From positions 1,733,501 to 1,797,500 of the forward strand of contig NZ_CP039727.1 in assembly GCF_005154805.1 (NCBI RefSeq): a DNA stretch of 64,000 bases, in the 5' to 3' direction. Position numbers and translations under genes: made by a program. This DNA is from Bacillus sp. S3. Its GTDB lineage: Bacteria; Bacillota; Bacilli; Bacillales; Cytobacillaceae. Within the stretch, counting starts at the first letter, position 1. Every line of letters begins with the position of its first letter. Below, piece by piece: positions 18,576 through 27,859 of the stretch. The notes under the pieces were generated by a model. That model was not told where the DNA came from. It made no database searches and saw nothing but the letters and a program-made list of their open reading frames with translations.

Positions 18576-19535
18576 TTGAATTGGCAAACACGAGTGACGG
18601 AGACTTTAGGGATCCGTATACCAATTATACAAGGTGGACTTGCCTATTTGGCCTATTCTGAATTAGCGGCCGCTGTTTCGAATGCTGGAGGATTAGGGCA
18701 GATTACAGCTATGTCATTAAGTAATCCTGAACAACTGCGTGAGGAAATCCGGAAGGTAAAACATTTAACGAAACATCCTTTTGGGGTTAATTTTGCGATT
18801 GGACAGCATGGACGCCCGTTCGTGGATTTCCTTCAGGTGGCGATAGAGGAAGAAGTTCCTGTTGTTTCTATGACAGGAGGGAACCCTGCACCCATATTTG
18901 ATCAGTTAAAGGGAACAACCATAAAAAAACTCGTTCTCGTCGCTGCCAGACGGCAGGCTATAAAGGCAGAACAGCTTGGTGCAGATGCGGTTATGGTTGT
19001 CGGCCAGGAAGGCGGCGGCCATCTCGGCCGGGATGATATCGGGACAATGGTATTAATTCCTCAAGTTGTTGATGCAGTTTCGATTCCCGTTATTGCCTCA
19101 GGAGGAATTGGTGATGGAAGGGGATTGATGGCTGCACTAAGTTTAGGTGCAGAAGGGGTTGAAATGGGAACAAGATTTATTGCGACTAAAGAATGTATTC
19201 ATGCACATGAAGTATATAAGCAAAGGCTCGTTGAAGGAACAGAGGCGGATACGGTGGTAATTAAGCGATCACTTGGTGCGCCTGCAAGAGCCATCGCAAA
19301 TCCATGGACGGAACAAATTCTTGAAATTGAAAAGAAAAACGCAAATTATGATCAGCTGAAGGAATTTATTAGTGGAACGGCTAATAAACGGTACATATAT
19401 GAAGGTGATGAGGGCAAAGGTTTTGCATGGGCAGGTCAAGTCATGGGGCTGATTAAGGATATACCTAGTGTTTCAGTACTTTTTGAACGAATGATTCATG
19501 ATGCGGAAGAAATTCGTGCAAAATGGGGAAAATAA
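18576..19535 (+). CDS. Nitronate monooxygenase / FabK-like flavoprotein
   Basis: A 319-residue FMN TIM-barrel protein of the 2-nitropropane dioxygenase family. Motifs: IIQGGLAYLAY near residue 17, GQEGGGHLGR near 140 (glycine-histidine catalytic segment), and the phosphate-binding ASGGIGDGRGL near 175. Family members oxidise alkyl nitronates or, as FabK, reduce enoyl-ACP; sequence alone does not decide, and no fatty-acid synthesis gene is adjacent. TTG start behind gaggagtga. Not present at this site in B. subtilis. Confidence 0.82.
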   Translation: MNWQTRVTETLGIRIPIIQGGLAYLAYSELAAAVSNAGGLGQITAMSLSNPEQLREEIRKVKHLTKHPFGVNFAIGQHGRPFVDFLQVAIEEEVPVVSMTGGNPAPIFDQLKGTTIKKLVLVAARRQAIKAEQLGADAVMVVGQEGGGHLGRDDIGTMVLIPQVVDAVSIPVIASGGIGDGRGLMAALSLGAEGVEMGTRFIATKECIHAHEVYKQRLVEGTEADTVVIKRSLGAPARAIANPWTEQILEIEKKNANYDQLKEFISGTANKRYIYEGDEGKGFAWAGQVMGLIKDIPSVSVLFERMIHDAEEIRAKWGK

Positions 19536-19579
19536 AGGTATGATTCATTTTAAATGTAAATAGTAAGCAGGTGAAATGA

Positions 19580-19852
19580 ATGGAATACCAATATCCGATT
19601 GATTTTAATTGGTCAACCGATGAAATTGTTGATGTAATCAAATTTTTTGAAACAATCGAGAAGGCGTACGAAAAAGGGATTGAAAGAGACGAGGTTATGA
19701 ACGCCTATCGGCGGTTCAAAGAAATCGTTCCAAGCAAAGCGGAAGAAAAAAACATTTGTGATGAATTTGAAGAAATCAGCGGTTATTCGTCTTATCGAAC
19801 AATCAAAAAAGCAAAAGAAGCGCCATCAGGCAGCCGAATCATGATGAAATAA
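19580..19852 (+). CDS. yktA: UPF0223 family protein YktA
   Basis: A 90-residue soluble, mostly helical protein ([20 protein letters not shown]) of the UPF0223 family. The function is unknown. Position next to yktB and ykzI as in B. subtilis. aggtga site before the ATG. Confidence 0.9.
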   Translation: MEYQYPIDFNWSTDEIVDVIKFFETIEKAYEKGIERDEVMNAYRRFKEIVPSKAEEKNICDEFEEISGYSSYRTIKKAKEAPSGSRIMMK

Positions 19853-19856
19853 TCTT

Positions 19857-19890
19857 AAAAAACTCCCGAAAATGGATTCGGGAGTTTTTT
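19857..19890. terminator. Bidirectional terminator between yktA and yktB
   Basis: AAAAACTCCCGAA / TTCGGGAGTTTTTT stem-loop with A and T tracts on both sides. Confidence 0.92.
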
Positions 19891-20523
19891 CTATTTAATA
19901 TTTAGGGCTATTTTATAAAGTGGTGCTACTTTCTTAAAGACATCCTCAATTTGTTCTAATATCCCTTCAGAACCTAATTGGATAGCAGCCTCACGGTCTA
20001 TGGTATATCCACATAATAGTTCTGCTTTTTTTACATTCTGCAGCCGCTCAAAGTGGGAGAGAAGATCAACCTTAGTCAATTGACCATGTGGAAGTGTATC
20101 AGGCTTCATGTGGTCAATTGACCAGACATAATCTTTCGGAATTTCTTTATAGATTTTTGCCGCTTTTTTCGCAAATCGTGCCCCTATTGCCTCTTTTTGG
20201 GGTGCCTCATAAATAACGGCAAACCAAATAAATAAATGGGTGTGCCACAAGCCAATTTGAAAATGCGGCAGCATTTTATAGCCTCGAGGATTATGGGCAA
20301 ATGCCACCCATGTATCCTTAGGCGGGTTGATGGTACGCCTTGCATGTTTGGCAACATGAACAAACATTTCATCACCCGTTAACGAGGATAAGGAAGGTGA
20401 AAAGTATTCCCCTAAAGCTTCTAATTTAGGTCGGATCGTATTTTTAAGCCCGTCCATTCTTGGTTCTAATCCATCTATTAAAAAAACATCAAAATCTTCA
20501 TTAGTAAATCCTGTAAAGTTCAT
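19891..20523 (-). CDS. yktB: UPF0637/DUF1054 protein YktB
   Basis: A 210-residue protein ([20 protein letters not shown]) of the DUF1054/UPF0637 family, convergent with yktA as in B. subtilis. The start at 20523 is chosen because gggggt precedes it and family members begin here; a longer frame adds 19 residues upstream without a good site. No known function. Confidence 0.88.
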   Translation of the reverse strand: MNFTGFTNEDFDVFLIDGLEPRMDGLKNTIRPKLEALGEYFSPSLSSLTGDEMFVHVAKHARRTINPPKDTWVAFAHNPRGYKMLPHFQIGLWHTHLFIWFAVIYEAPQKEAIGARFAKKAAKIYKEIPKDYVWSIDHMKPDTLPHGQLTKVDLLSHFERLQNVKKAELLCGYTIDREAAIQLGSEGILEQIEDVFKKVAPLYKIALNIK

Positions 20524-20699
20524 TGAAGTACCCCCAACAAGCCGTTTGTCACTAATTGTAGCATAACTCCGAGATTTCACGAAGCGTGTTGCTTTCTAGA
20601 TTAAAGCACATATTTGTTGCAACATATCAAGATGACTCATATTATACAGTAAAAAACAATCTGAATAATTAATTAACTAACTGAAAGGGGAGAAACAAG

Positions 20700-20894
20700 G
20701 TGAAACAATTGATGAATACATCTTTAAAAAAAGTGGGAGAAAAGGAAAAAACGGCAGTATTAAGATTGGAAATGGATTATGAATTGGCTGTCTTATTTGA
20801 AGCAATTGGTGAAAAGAATGAGAAGAAAATGAAAGAATGTAAACAAAAATTAGAAAAAATCCGTATGGAATTAGTACGATTAAAAGCTCTTTAA
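20700..20894 (+). CDS. ykzI: Small coiled-coil protein YkzI
   Basis: A 64-residue highly charged, helical protein (21 Lys/Arg) between yktB and suhB, the place of B. subtilis ykzI. GTG start behind aaggggagaaa; an ATG four codons on (20712) is an alternative. The symbol rests on position and size. Confidence 0.7.
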   Translation: MKQLMNTSLKKVGEKEKTAVLRLEMDYELAVLFEAIGEKNEKKMKECKQKLEKIRMELVRLKAL

Positions 20895-20968
20895 TTGATT
20901 AGCTGATATTTTATCAAGGGAGTAACAAATTGCAATGAACAAAAAGAGAGTAGTTTATCGACTTATCT

Positions 20969-21006
20969 AAAACGGACTCCGGAGAAGGAATGAGAGGGGT
21001 TCGTTT
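20969..21006 (+). other. Unassigned hairpin in the ykzI-suhB gap
   Basis: AAACGGACTCC pairs with GGGGTTCGTTT (two G-U pairs) around a purine-rich loop holding several GGA-type motifs. The rest of the 268-base gap before suhB shows nothing. Could be a 5' UTR structure of suhB. Confidence 0.35.
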
Positions 21007-21162
21007 ATTATTGTGCCTTTGTGTGATAATTTGAACGTAAATTGTTAAAAGTTGCTGTGTTTCTTCAATTTGAGTAAGCTATAGGTACATTAAAATATTT
21101 CTCATGCATCATACTACATACATTGGATTTAAAAAAGGTAAACGGAGAAATGGAGGCGTATT

Positions 21163-21957
21163 ATGATTTGGGAAGACATTGATGCTCATGCTAAGGAATG
21201 GGTCAAAGAAGCAGGGGACAGGATTCGTCTATCGTTTGAGAAAACGTTAAATATTGAAACAAAATCAAATCCCAATGATCTGGTAACTAATATCGATAAG
21301 GAAATTGAGCAATTTTTTATTCATAAGATTAGAGGAAAGTACCCGGATCATAAAATATTGGGTGAAGAGGGCTTTGGTGATGAATTAAATAGCCTTGAGG
21401 GAATTGTCTGGTTAATTGATCCCATCGATGGAACAATGAATTTTATCCACCAGCAAAGGAACTTTGCAGTATCGATCGGGGTTTATGAAAATGGAGTCGG
21501 TAAAATCGGACTCATATATGATGTAGTACATGATGAGCTCTATCACGCCATTCGCGGCGAGGGTGCTTATATGAATGGAAAACCTCTGCCTGGACTCAAG
21601 GAAACAACTGTTAAGGAATCCATCCTTGCAATTAATGCTACATGGGTTATGGAAAATAAACGCATTGATCACAATTTAATGATTCCATTGGTAAGAGATG
21701 CCAGAGGGACAAGATCATATGGTACAGCTGCACTTGAGATGGTGTTTGTAGCAACCGGAAGAGTAGATGCCTACTTTTCGATGCGGCTGTCTCCATGGGA
21801 TATTGCTGCCGGGGCAGTCATTATTGAAGAATTAGGAGGAGTCGTAACAAATATAAAGGGAGAAAAACTGGACTTTATTTCTAAGGATTCACTTTTTACC
21901 GCGAAACCAGGACTGCATCAAGTAATTTTAAAGGATTATTTAAAAGTAGTTCAATAA
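21163..21957 (+). CDS. suhB: Inositol-1-monophosphatase family protein (YktC)
   Basis: A 264-residue Mg2+-dependent, Li+-sensitive phosphatase family member. Metal-binding motifs: ILGEEGF near residue 66, the signature IDPIDGTMNFIH near 85, and SPWDIAAGAVI near 207. The family hydrolyses inositol phosphates, NADP or related sugar phosphates, so the substrate is not certain. ATG behind a tggaggcg site. Same neighbours as B. subtilis yktC. Confidence 0.9.
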   Translation: MIWEDIDAHAKEWVKEAGDRIRLSFEKTLNIETKSNPNDLVTNIDKEIEQFFIHKIRGKYPDHKILGEEGFGDELNSLEGIVWLIDPIDGTMNFIHQQRNFAVSIGVYENGVGKIGLIYDVVHDELYHAIRGEGAYMNGKPLPGLKETTVKESILAINATWVMENKRIDHNLMIPLVRDARGTRSYGTAALEMVFVATGRVDAYFSMRLSPWDIAAGAVIIEELGGVVTNIKGEKLDFISKDSLFTAKPGLHQVILKDYLKVVQ

Positions 21958-21969
21958 GGTCAATATTTT

Positions 21970-21998
21970 AAAAAGAAGCCAATCCATGGCTTCTTTTT
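21970..21998. terminator. Bidirectional terminator between suhB and ylaF
   Basis: AAAAAGAAGCCA / TGGCTTCTTTTT around atcca; the ylaF stop codon overlaps its right edge. Confidence 0.92.
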
Positions 21999-22182
21999 AT
22001 ATCTCTCCGTTTTCACGCATTTTTCTCTTTGTTTTAAAGCCCATCCCCATGATCACAATTAATGCAAAAATGCAGCCGATTGCTCCGATTAAACTTTGTT
22101 CACCAATTGCAATTCCAATTCCCATTATGAATGATGCAGCTAAAATTGCATAAAAGAGTAAAGACCATTTTATATTTTTCAT
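21997..22182 (-). CDS. ylaF: Small membrane protein YlaF (DUF5325)
   Basis: A 61-residue protein with two membrane helices (about 7-25 and 30-48) and a basic C-terminal tail (KTKRKMREN). It matches the YlaF/DUF5325 family by position and layout, divergent from typA. Function unknown. Confidence 0.8.
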   Translation of the reverse strand: MKNIKWSLLFYAILAASFIMGIGIAIGEQSLIGAIGCIFALIVIMGMGFKTKRKMRENGEI

Positions 22183-22276
22183 TTTTCAAACCCCTTTGTT
22201 TTTCTATATTTAATTAAATTTTTTCTGGTATATTTTTTATTCTACATAAAATGCTTTTCGGTTTCCACTTTAAGTA

Positions 22277-22285
22277 TGGTATAAT
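22277..22285 (+). promoter_or_regulatory. Extended -10 promoter of typA
   Basis: TGG followed by perfect TATAAT, 65 bases before the TTG start; the -35 region is weak, consistent with the extended TG. Confidence 0.65.
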
Positions 22286-22350
22286 ATTTTAGTTGTATTT
22301 GGGAAACTAAAAATAGCTTTTATTTTTATAAAATAGGTAGGAGTGGAATT

Positions 22351-24189
22351 TTGAAACTTAGAGATGATGTACGTAACATAGCAATCATTGCCCACGTTGA
22401 CCATGGGAAAACGACGTTGGTTGACCAATTGTTAAAACAATCTGGAACATTTCGTTCTAATGAGCACGTGGAAGAACGTGCCATGGACTCTGGTGATATA
22501 GAAAGAGAACGCGGAATCACCATCCTTGCGAAAAATACCGCGATTCAATATAAAGATACAAGAATTAATATTTTGGATACACCGGGACACGCAGACTTTG
22601 GCGGTGAAGTAGAACGAATCATGAAAATGGTTGATGGTGTTTTGCTTGTAGTCGATGCATATGAAGGCTGTATGCCGCAAACACGTTTTGTTCTTAAAAA
22701 GGCATTAGAGCAAAAGATAACTCCGATCGTCGTGGTAAATAAAATTGATCGTGATTTTGCCAGACCCGCTGAAGTAGTAGATGAAGTCATTGATTTGTTT
22801 ATTGAACTTGATGCTTCAGAAGATCAGCTTGAATTTCCTGTTATTTATGCATCAGGTATCAACGGTACTGCAAGTATGAATCCGGAAAAACAAGATGAGA
22901 ATATGCAATGTCTATATGATGCCATCGTTGAATATATCCCTGCACCAATTGATAATCAAGACGAACCGCTGCAATTCCAGGTAGCTCTGCTTGATTATAA
23001 TGATTATGTGGGTAGAATCGGGATTGGCCGTGTTTTCCGTGGAAAAATGCATGTTGGCCAACAGGTTGCCTTAATGAAGTTAGACGGCAGTGTTAAACAA
23101 TTCCGTGTGACCAAGATATTTGGTTTCTTCGGGTTAAAGCGTCAGGAAGTACAAGAAGCACAAGCTGGGGATTTAATTGCAGTTTCAGGCATGGAAGATA
23201 TAAATGTCGGTGAGACAGTTTGCCCAATTGAGCATCAAGAAGCATTACCAATTTTACGAATTGACGAACCAACACTACAAATGACTTTTGCCGTAAATAA
23301 TAGTCCATTTGCTGGAAGAGAAGGAAAATATTTAACTTCAAGAAAAATTGAAGAGAGACTTCTTGCTCAATTGCATACAGATGTTAGTTTACGGGTTGAA
23401 AACACGGATTCCCCGGATGCTTGGATTGTTTCCGGTCGTGGAGAACTCCATTTATCGATCTTGATTGAAAATATGCGCCGTGAAGGCTACGAGCTTCAGG
23501 TTTCTAAACCAGAAGTAATTGTGAAAGTAATTGACGGAGTACGCTGTGAGCCTGTGGAAAGAGTACAAATCGATGTTCCTGAAGAACATACAGGTTCTGT
23601 AATGGAATCCATTGGTGCTCGTAAAGGCGAGATGCTTGATATGATTAATAATGGATCAGGTCAAGTTCGGTTAATATTCAATGTACCTGCACGCGGCTTA
23701 ATTGGTTACACAACTGAATTCTTAACAATGACTCGCGGATATGGGATTATTAATCATACCTTTGACAGCTATCAGCCGATGCTTGCTGGACAGGTTGGCG
23801 GAAGACACCAAGGTGTTCTTGTCTCAATGGAATCCGGAAAAGCTTCCACATATGGTATAATGCAAGTAGAGGACCGTGGAACCATTTTCGTTGAACCGGG
23901 TACGGAAATTTATGAGGGAATGATTGTTGGCGAAAACACTCGTGAAAATGACATCACTGTCAATATTACGAAAGTGAAGCAGGCGACAAATGTCCGTTCG
24001 GCCAATAAAGATCAAACGTCAGTCATTAAAAAGCCGCGCATCATGACATTGGAAGAGTCATTAGAATATTTAAATGATGACGAATATTGTGAGGTAACTC
24101 CTGAATCTATTCGGTTACGAAAGAAAATTCTTGATAAGAATGAACGTGAAAAAGCGGCGAAAAAGAAAAAATACGCTGAAATGAGTTAA
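22351..24189 (+). CDS. typA: Translational GTPase TypA/BipA
   Basis: A 612-residue GTPase: G-domain (1-200; [30 protein letters not shown]), EF-G-like domains II, III and V, and the BipA-specific C-terminal domain (about 490-612). It binds 70S ribosomes and aids 50S assembly in cold or stress. TTG start behind taggagtgg. Full length for the family. Confidence 0.97.
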   Translation: MKLRDDVRNIAIIAHVDHGKTTLVDQLLKQSGTFRSNEHVEERAMDSGDIERERGITILAKNTAIQYKDTRINILDTPGHADFGGEVERIMKMVDGVLLVVDAYEGCMPQTRFVLKKALEQKITPIVVVNKIDRDFARPAEVVDEVIDLFIELDASEDQLEFPVIYASGINGTASMNPEKQDENMQCLYDAIVEYIPAPIDNQDEPLQFQVALLDYNDYVGRIGIGRVFRGKMHVGQQVALMKLDGSVKQFRVTKIFGFFGLKRQEVQEAQAGDLIAVSGMEDINVGETVCPIEHQEALPILRIDEPTLQMTFAVNNSPFAGREGKYLTSRKIEERLLAQLHTDVSLRVENTDSPDAWIVSGRGELHLSILIENMRREGYELQVSKPEVIVKVIDGVRCEPVERVQIDVPEEHTGSVMESIGARKGEMLDMINNGSGQVRLIFNVPARGLIGYTTEFLTMTRGYGIINHTFDSYQPMLAGQVGGRHQGVLVSMESGKASTYGIMQVEDRGTIFVEPGTEIYEGMIVGENTRENDITVNITKVKQATNVRSANKDQTSVIKKPRIMTLEESLEYLNDDEYCEVTPESIRLRKKILDKNEREKAAKKKKYAEMS

Positions 24190-24206
24190 GTAATGAGGTG
24201 CACGCT

Positions 24207-24524
24207 GTGGAAGATTTAAGATCCTTCTCCCCGAGTTTAAGGTTTTTTATTGAGCTTACAAAAGATGTAGAAACTGGTGTACTGCTGCAATATGTTTTTA
24301 TTGTTATTTTGTCGGTGATTGTATACAGGTTAGGGTTTGCAAAAAAATTACCTCTTTTGAAAAACATTGTTATTTATATCAGTCTTTGCATTGGATGTTT
24401 AATCATGTTGTTTTTCTCCTATGCATTACCAATTGCCGAAGGGTTGGGTGTGGCAGCTTTAATATTAATTGTATATAAAATTCGTCTGCACCAATCGAAA
24501 AAGCAAGAGGCTGAAGTAAAGTAA
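24207..24524 (+). CDS. ylaH: YlaH-like membrane protein
   Basis: A 105-residue protein with three hydrophobic segments and the family-like RLGFAKKLPLLKN between the first two, ending LILIVYKIRLHQ. It resembles B. subtilis YlaH and follows typA as there. The start at GTG 24207 is preferred because gaggtg lies 6 bases upstream; an in-frame GTG at 24198 overlaps that site. Function unknown. Confidence 0.8.
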   Translation: MEDLRSFSPSLRFFIELTKDVETGVLLQYVFIVILSVIVYRLGFAKKLPLLKNIVIYISLCIGCLIMLFFSYALPIAEGLGVAALILIVYKIRLHQSKKQEAEVK

Positions 24525-24537
24525 AGGAGGTAAGGGA

Positions 24538-24831
24538 ATGAAATCCTTACAAGATGCACTTTATAATTGGCTTACCATTAAGGTTGTTTGTGATTCCCGC
24601 CCTGATGATGTAGCAGCAAAAGAAACACGGGAGTTTTTTGAAGAGATGTTAACAGCGCAGCATCAAGTATCAAACATCAATATCACAACAGATGCCGTGA
24701 TGTATTACCTTTCCTATGAGCAAGGTGATGAGACGAAAAAAGTCCGATATCCTCGTGAATTAATTGAAATTATGCTGGATCAAATAAACAAAGAACCTGA
24801 AAAGTATGAAGACTATCCATTTGAAGATTAA
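24538..24831 (+). CDS. Conserved-looking small soluble protein, unknown
   Basis: A 97-residue acidic protein (starts MKSLQDALYNWLTIKVVCD) with no signal or membrane segment. A strong aaaggaggtaaggg site is 6-8 bases before the ATG, so it is very likely expressed, probably in the typA-ylaH unit. I recognise no family; B. subtilis has no counterpart I recall between ylaH and ylaI. Confidence 0.75.
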   Translation: MKSLQDALYNWLTIKVVCDSRPDDVAAKETREFFEEMLTAQHQVSNINITTDAVMYYLSYEQGDETKKVRYPRELIEIMLDQINKEPEKYEDYPFED

Positions 24832-24872
24832 AAAAAGTGCTGGCCTGTTTTTTTAAGGTCAGCACTTTTTTT
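24832..24872 (+). terminator. Terminator of the typA-ylaH unit
   Basis: AAAAAAGTGCTG / CAGCACTTTTTTT with loop pairing, flanked by A and T tracts; it can also work for ylaI. Confidence 0.92.
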
Positions 24873-24874
24873 AT

Positions 24875-24901
24875 ATCCAGCTCCAGGGCACTTACGCTTT
24901 A
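24875..24901 (-). repeat. Dispersed repeat, shortest copy (27 bp)
   Basis: On the minus strand it reads aaagcgtaagtgccc joined directly to tggagctgga, i.e. the two ends of the 3929 repeat fused. It begins 4 bases after the ylaI stop codon in the orientation of ylaI. Confidence 0.7.
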
Positions 24902-24905
24902 CTAT

Positions 24906-25106
24906 TTACCAATCATCATTATCAGATTTTGTCCGGAAAAGCTTAAAATTTCCTGATTCAATTCGGGCATTTGTCTTATCCGTTATTCTGGCATGGCAGG
25001 AATTACACATATATGTATGAATAGGACGATTGCGAAGACGCTTTGCTGTTAACGATTCATCTTCAATCGCTTCAATTTTATCGCAAATTACACACTTTAC
25101 TCTCAT
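24906..25106 (-). CDS. ylaI: Zinc-ribbon-like small protein YlaI
   Basis: A 66-residue protein with two cysteine pairs, CVIC (5-8) and CNSC (34-37), consistent with a zinc ribbon, and the family core TAKRLRNRPIHTYMC. It equals B. subtilis YlaI in length, orientation and position. Start at 25106 because gaggtg precedes it; the longer upstream frame has no family support. Function unknown. Confidence 0.88.
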   Translation of the reverse strand: MRVKCVICDKIEAIEDESLTAKRLRNRPIHTYMCNSCHARITDKTNARIESGNFKLFRTKSDNDDW

Positions 25107-25271
25107 TAAGCACCTCTTCATTTCTTTCTTAAAACAGTAGTTTGTATTATAGTATACCATGAGTGAACACCTGGAGTTAATCAATTGGTTAGAGTTGATG
25201 AAAAAAAGGGATAGTAGTAATATGAGATTATCTGTTTTTAAACAGAAAGTAGGAAAAGTAAAGGGGTTGTA

Positions 25272-25730
25272 ATGTTGGCAAATCAAGTGGAACCTAAACT
25301 TATTAAGCCATTATATGATGCGATGCAAAAAGAGCGTTTTGTAACGTTGGCATCCATTGATTATGAGACAGGGGGACCAAATGTTAGTGCGATTTCCTGG
25401 GTACTAGCTAAAGATGACAGCACGATTTATTTTGCAGTAGATAATCGCTCCCGTATTTTAGAAAATATTTATAAGAATAACAAGGTAATCATTAATTTGA
25501 TTGCGAATGAATCTACATATTCCATTCAAGGTGAAGCAGCGGTCAAAGAAGAACGACTGCAAGATGTTCCGTTAAAGCTTGCGCTTGTAAAGGTTACCAT
25601 CCATGAAGTAAGGGATGTCATGTTCTACGGATCGAAAATTGTCACAGAAGTACAGTATGACAAAACCTATGATAAAAATGCAGCAGAAAAATTGGACAGA
25701 CAAGTGATGGAAGCAATGAAAAAAGCTTAG
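25272..25730 (+). CDS. Pyridoxamine 5'-phosphate oxidase-family protein
   Basis: A 152-residue split-barrel flavin-binding-type protein: RFVTLASIDYETGGPNVSAISW near the N-terminus and the second-strand YFAVDNRSRILENI pattern of the PPOX family. Such proteins bind FMN, F420 or heme; no specific substrate can be named. ATG behind aaaggggttg. It is an insertion relative to B. subtilis, between ylaI and ylaJ. Confidence 0.78.
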   Translation: MLANQVEPKLIKPLYDAMQKERFVTLASIDYETGGPNVSAISWVLAKDDSTIYFAVDNRSRILENIYKNNKVIINLIANESTYSIQGEAAVKEERLQDVPLKLALVKVTIHEVRDVMFYGSKIVTEVQYDKTYDKNAAEKLDRQVMEAMKKA

Positions 25731-25749
25731 TGTAAACTAAGCTTTTTTC
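25719..25749. terminator. Terminator overlapping the end of the PPOX-family gene
   Basis: AAAAAGCTTAGT / ACTAAGCTTTTTT palindrome; the stop codon TAG is inside the left arm. Confidence 0.85.
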
Positions 25750-25772
25750 TTTATAGTTGAATGGAAACTTTT

Positions 25773-26363
25773 CTATTTATGATGATTAGACTGGTCTTCT
25801 TGTTCTTTGTTTAATTTCTTTTGTTCATCGGCCGGAAGTTTTTTATCTGGTTTTTCGGTCGCATTTTTAGGACTTGGTGTAATGAGATCTCCAGGAATTT
25901 CAGGCATTAGACGCCCTGCAACATCGGCTAACTCCTCCATAATTCCCTGTATTGGTCTGCCCTTTTTGATATCTGCTTGGATTTCTTTTAACCGCTCGGT
26001 CGTATCCGCATCTGCTACTACTACTGCATTAGCGCCATAAGGGTCCTTTTTCAAGCTCTCCGCCACAGAATACTTAATCGAGCCTACCTGTGAACGGTCG
26101 ATTTTTGCATTTACATCGATCCCGACAATGGCATAATTCCCTAAAACAACAGCAGTTGCATCGTTTACATTTGGTATGCTTGTGGCGAGAGTAACTAAAC
26201 GCTTTGAAATTTCCTGACCCGATTTACGGTCGACACTTTCGATATAGCTGTTTTTTACATTTACTAATGAATTGTTTTCACTTTTAGCGATTTCTTTATG
26301 ATTATTGGCATTACAACCTGCTAAAAATAAACATATTAGCATCATAAAAATAATATTTTTCAT
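25773..26363 (-). CDS. ylaJ: Spore lipoprotein YlaJ (YhcN/YlaJ family)
   Basis: A 196-residue lipoprotein: signal with lipobox LFLAGC (Cys 17), a YhcN/YlaJ domain (about 50-145, ISKRLVTLATSIPNVNDATAVVLGN) and a polar, Lys/Asp-rich tail ending in histidines. Family members are made in the forespore and influence germination. A near-consensus sigma-G promoter lies upstream on the same strand. ttggagg site before the ATG. Confidence 0.9.
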   Translation of the reverse strand: MKNIIFMMLICLFLAGCNANNHKEIAKSENNSLVNVKNSYIESVDRKSGQEISKRLVTLATSIPNVNDATAVVLGNYAIVGIDVNAKIDRSQVGSIKYSVAESLKKDPYGANAVVVADADTTERLKEIQADIKKGRPIQGIMEELADVAGRLMPEIPGDLITPSPKNATEKPDKKLPADEQKKLNKEQEDQSNHHK

Positions 26364-26408
26364 TTAAACCCTCCTCCAAGAAGATTAGTTAGTGTCGTCA
26401 TTAACAAT

Positions 26409-26438
26409 TATTGTGCGAAACGTCTTCTATCTTTATTC
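26409..26438 (-). promoter_or_regulatory. Sigma-G promoter of ylaJ
   Basis: On the minus strand GAATA (-35), 18 bases, CACAATA (-10), compared with the remembered GHATR-N18-CATWHTA consensus: one mismatch. It is about 45 bases before the ylaJ ATG. Confidence 0.65.
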
Positions 26439-26530
26439 CAATAAACATATATTTTACCAAAGTTCAATCTAGCAAAAGGGTTGTTGAAATGATAACTAAC
26501 CTGACACCAACGGAAGCAGGAGGCGTAGCT

Positions 26531-27859
26531 TTGAGTAAAATATACGTGTTAGATACAAATGTTTTATTACAAGACCCGTATTCCATTTTTTCCTTTGAAG
26601 ATAATGAAGTTGTTATTCCGGCAGTAGTTCTAGAAGAAGTGGACTCAAAGAAAAGATATATGGATGAAGTAGGAAGAAATGCAAGACATGTATCAAGGCT
26701 AATTGATGGCCTAAGGGCATCAGGTAAGCTTCATGAAAAAATCCCGCTTGAAGGCGGGGGTACCATTCGTATTGAATTAAACCATCGATCGTTTCATGAA
26801 CTTCAAGATATTTTTATTGAAAAAACCAATGATAATCGCATTCTTGCGGTCGCAAAAAATTTATTCTTAGAGGAACAAGCAAAGGAAAATGGGAAGCCGG
26901 TCATCATTGTTAGTAAGGATGCATTAGTCAGAGTAAAAGCAGATGCAATCGGATTGACTGCGGAAGATTTTTTGAATGATCGTGTGGTAGAAGTGGAACA
27001 TATATATACCGGATTTTTTGAGCTCCACCTGCCAATTGAATTATTAGGACGGTTTTATGAGAAGGGAGAATTATCGCTTTCAGAAGTGGCTAATCATCCG
27101 TTTTATCCAAATCAATACTTGTTGATGAAGGATATACTTGGAAGTTCTGCCTCGGCAATAGGAATGGTTGATAAAACGAGTAAGAAGGTAAAAAAATTAA
27201 CGTTAAATCAAGAGCATGTTTGGGGCATTCATCCAAGAAATGTCCAACAAACCATGGCTATTGAATTATTATTGCGTAAGGATATTCCGCTGGTTACTTT
27301 AACCGGGAAAGCAGGGACAGGCAAGACCTTGCTTGCTCTTGCTGCCGGATTAATGCACACGGAGGATTTAAGAGAATATAAGAAGCTTTTAGTCGCGAGA
27401 CCGATCGTCCCAGTTGGGAAGGACTTAGGTTTTTTGCCAGGTGAAAAACAGGAAAAGCTTAGACCTTGGATGCAGCCAATATACGATAACCTGGAATATC
27501 TTTTTAATACAAAGAAGCCTGGTGAACTTGATGCCATATTAGCCGGTATGGGTTCGATTGAGGTAGAAGCATTGACTTATATTCGCGGCAGGAGCTTGCC
27601 AAAACAGTTTATTATTATCGATGAAGCACAAAATTTAACGAAGCATGAAGTGAAAACGATCTTAACCAGGGTAGGAGAAGGAAGTAAAATCGTGTTAATG
27701 GGCGACCCGGAACAGATTGATCATCCATATCTTGACGCCTATAACAATGGGTTAACCTACGTCGTTGAGAAATTCAAGGATCAAGATATATCCGGGCATG
27801 TAAAACTATTAAAAGGGGAGCGGTCCGGACTGGCTAGACTTGCGGCAGATTTATTATAA
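26531..27859 (+). CDS. ylaK: PhoH-family ATPase with PIN domain (YlaK/PhoH2)
   Basis: A 442-residue protein: N-terminal PIN RNase domain (about 1-150, VLDTNVLL with the first acidic metal ligand) and C-terminal PhoH ATPase (about 230-442; Walker A GKAGTGKTLLA, Walker B IIIDEAQN). Such PhoH2 proteins are RNA helicase/RNases. TTG at 26531 is chosen: aggaggc is 7 bases upstream and the length equals B. subtilis YlaK; the frame is open 40 codons further up without a site. A repeat copy begins right after the stop. Confidence 0.93.
   Translation: MSKIYVLDTNVLLQDPYSIFSFEDNEVVIPAVVLEEVDSKKRYMDEVGRNARHVSRLIDGLRASGKLHEKIPLEGGGTIRIELNHRSFHELQDIFIEKTNDNRILAVAKNLFLEEQAKENGKPVIIVSKDALVRVKADAIGLTAEDFLNDRVVEVEHIYTGFFELHLPIELLGRFYEKGELSLSEVANHPFYPNQYLLMKDILGSSASAIGMVDKTSKKVKKLTLNQEHVWGIHPRNVQQTMAIELLLRKDIPLVTLTGKAGTGKTLLALAAGLMHTEDLREYKKLLVARPIVPVGKDLGFLPGEKQEKLRPWMQPIYDNLEYLFNTKKPGELDAILAGMGSIEVEALTYIRGRSLPKQFIIIDEAQNLTKHEVKTILTRVGEGSKIVLMGDPEQIDHPYLDAYNNGLTYVVEKFKDQDISGHVKLLKGERSGLARLAADLL

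Noticed and set aside
20936..20971. 11-codon frame MNKKRVVYRLI before suhB
   Set aside because: Too short, with a poorly placed ribosome site; not separable from chance.
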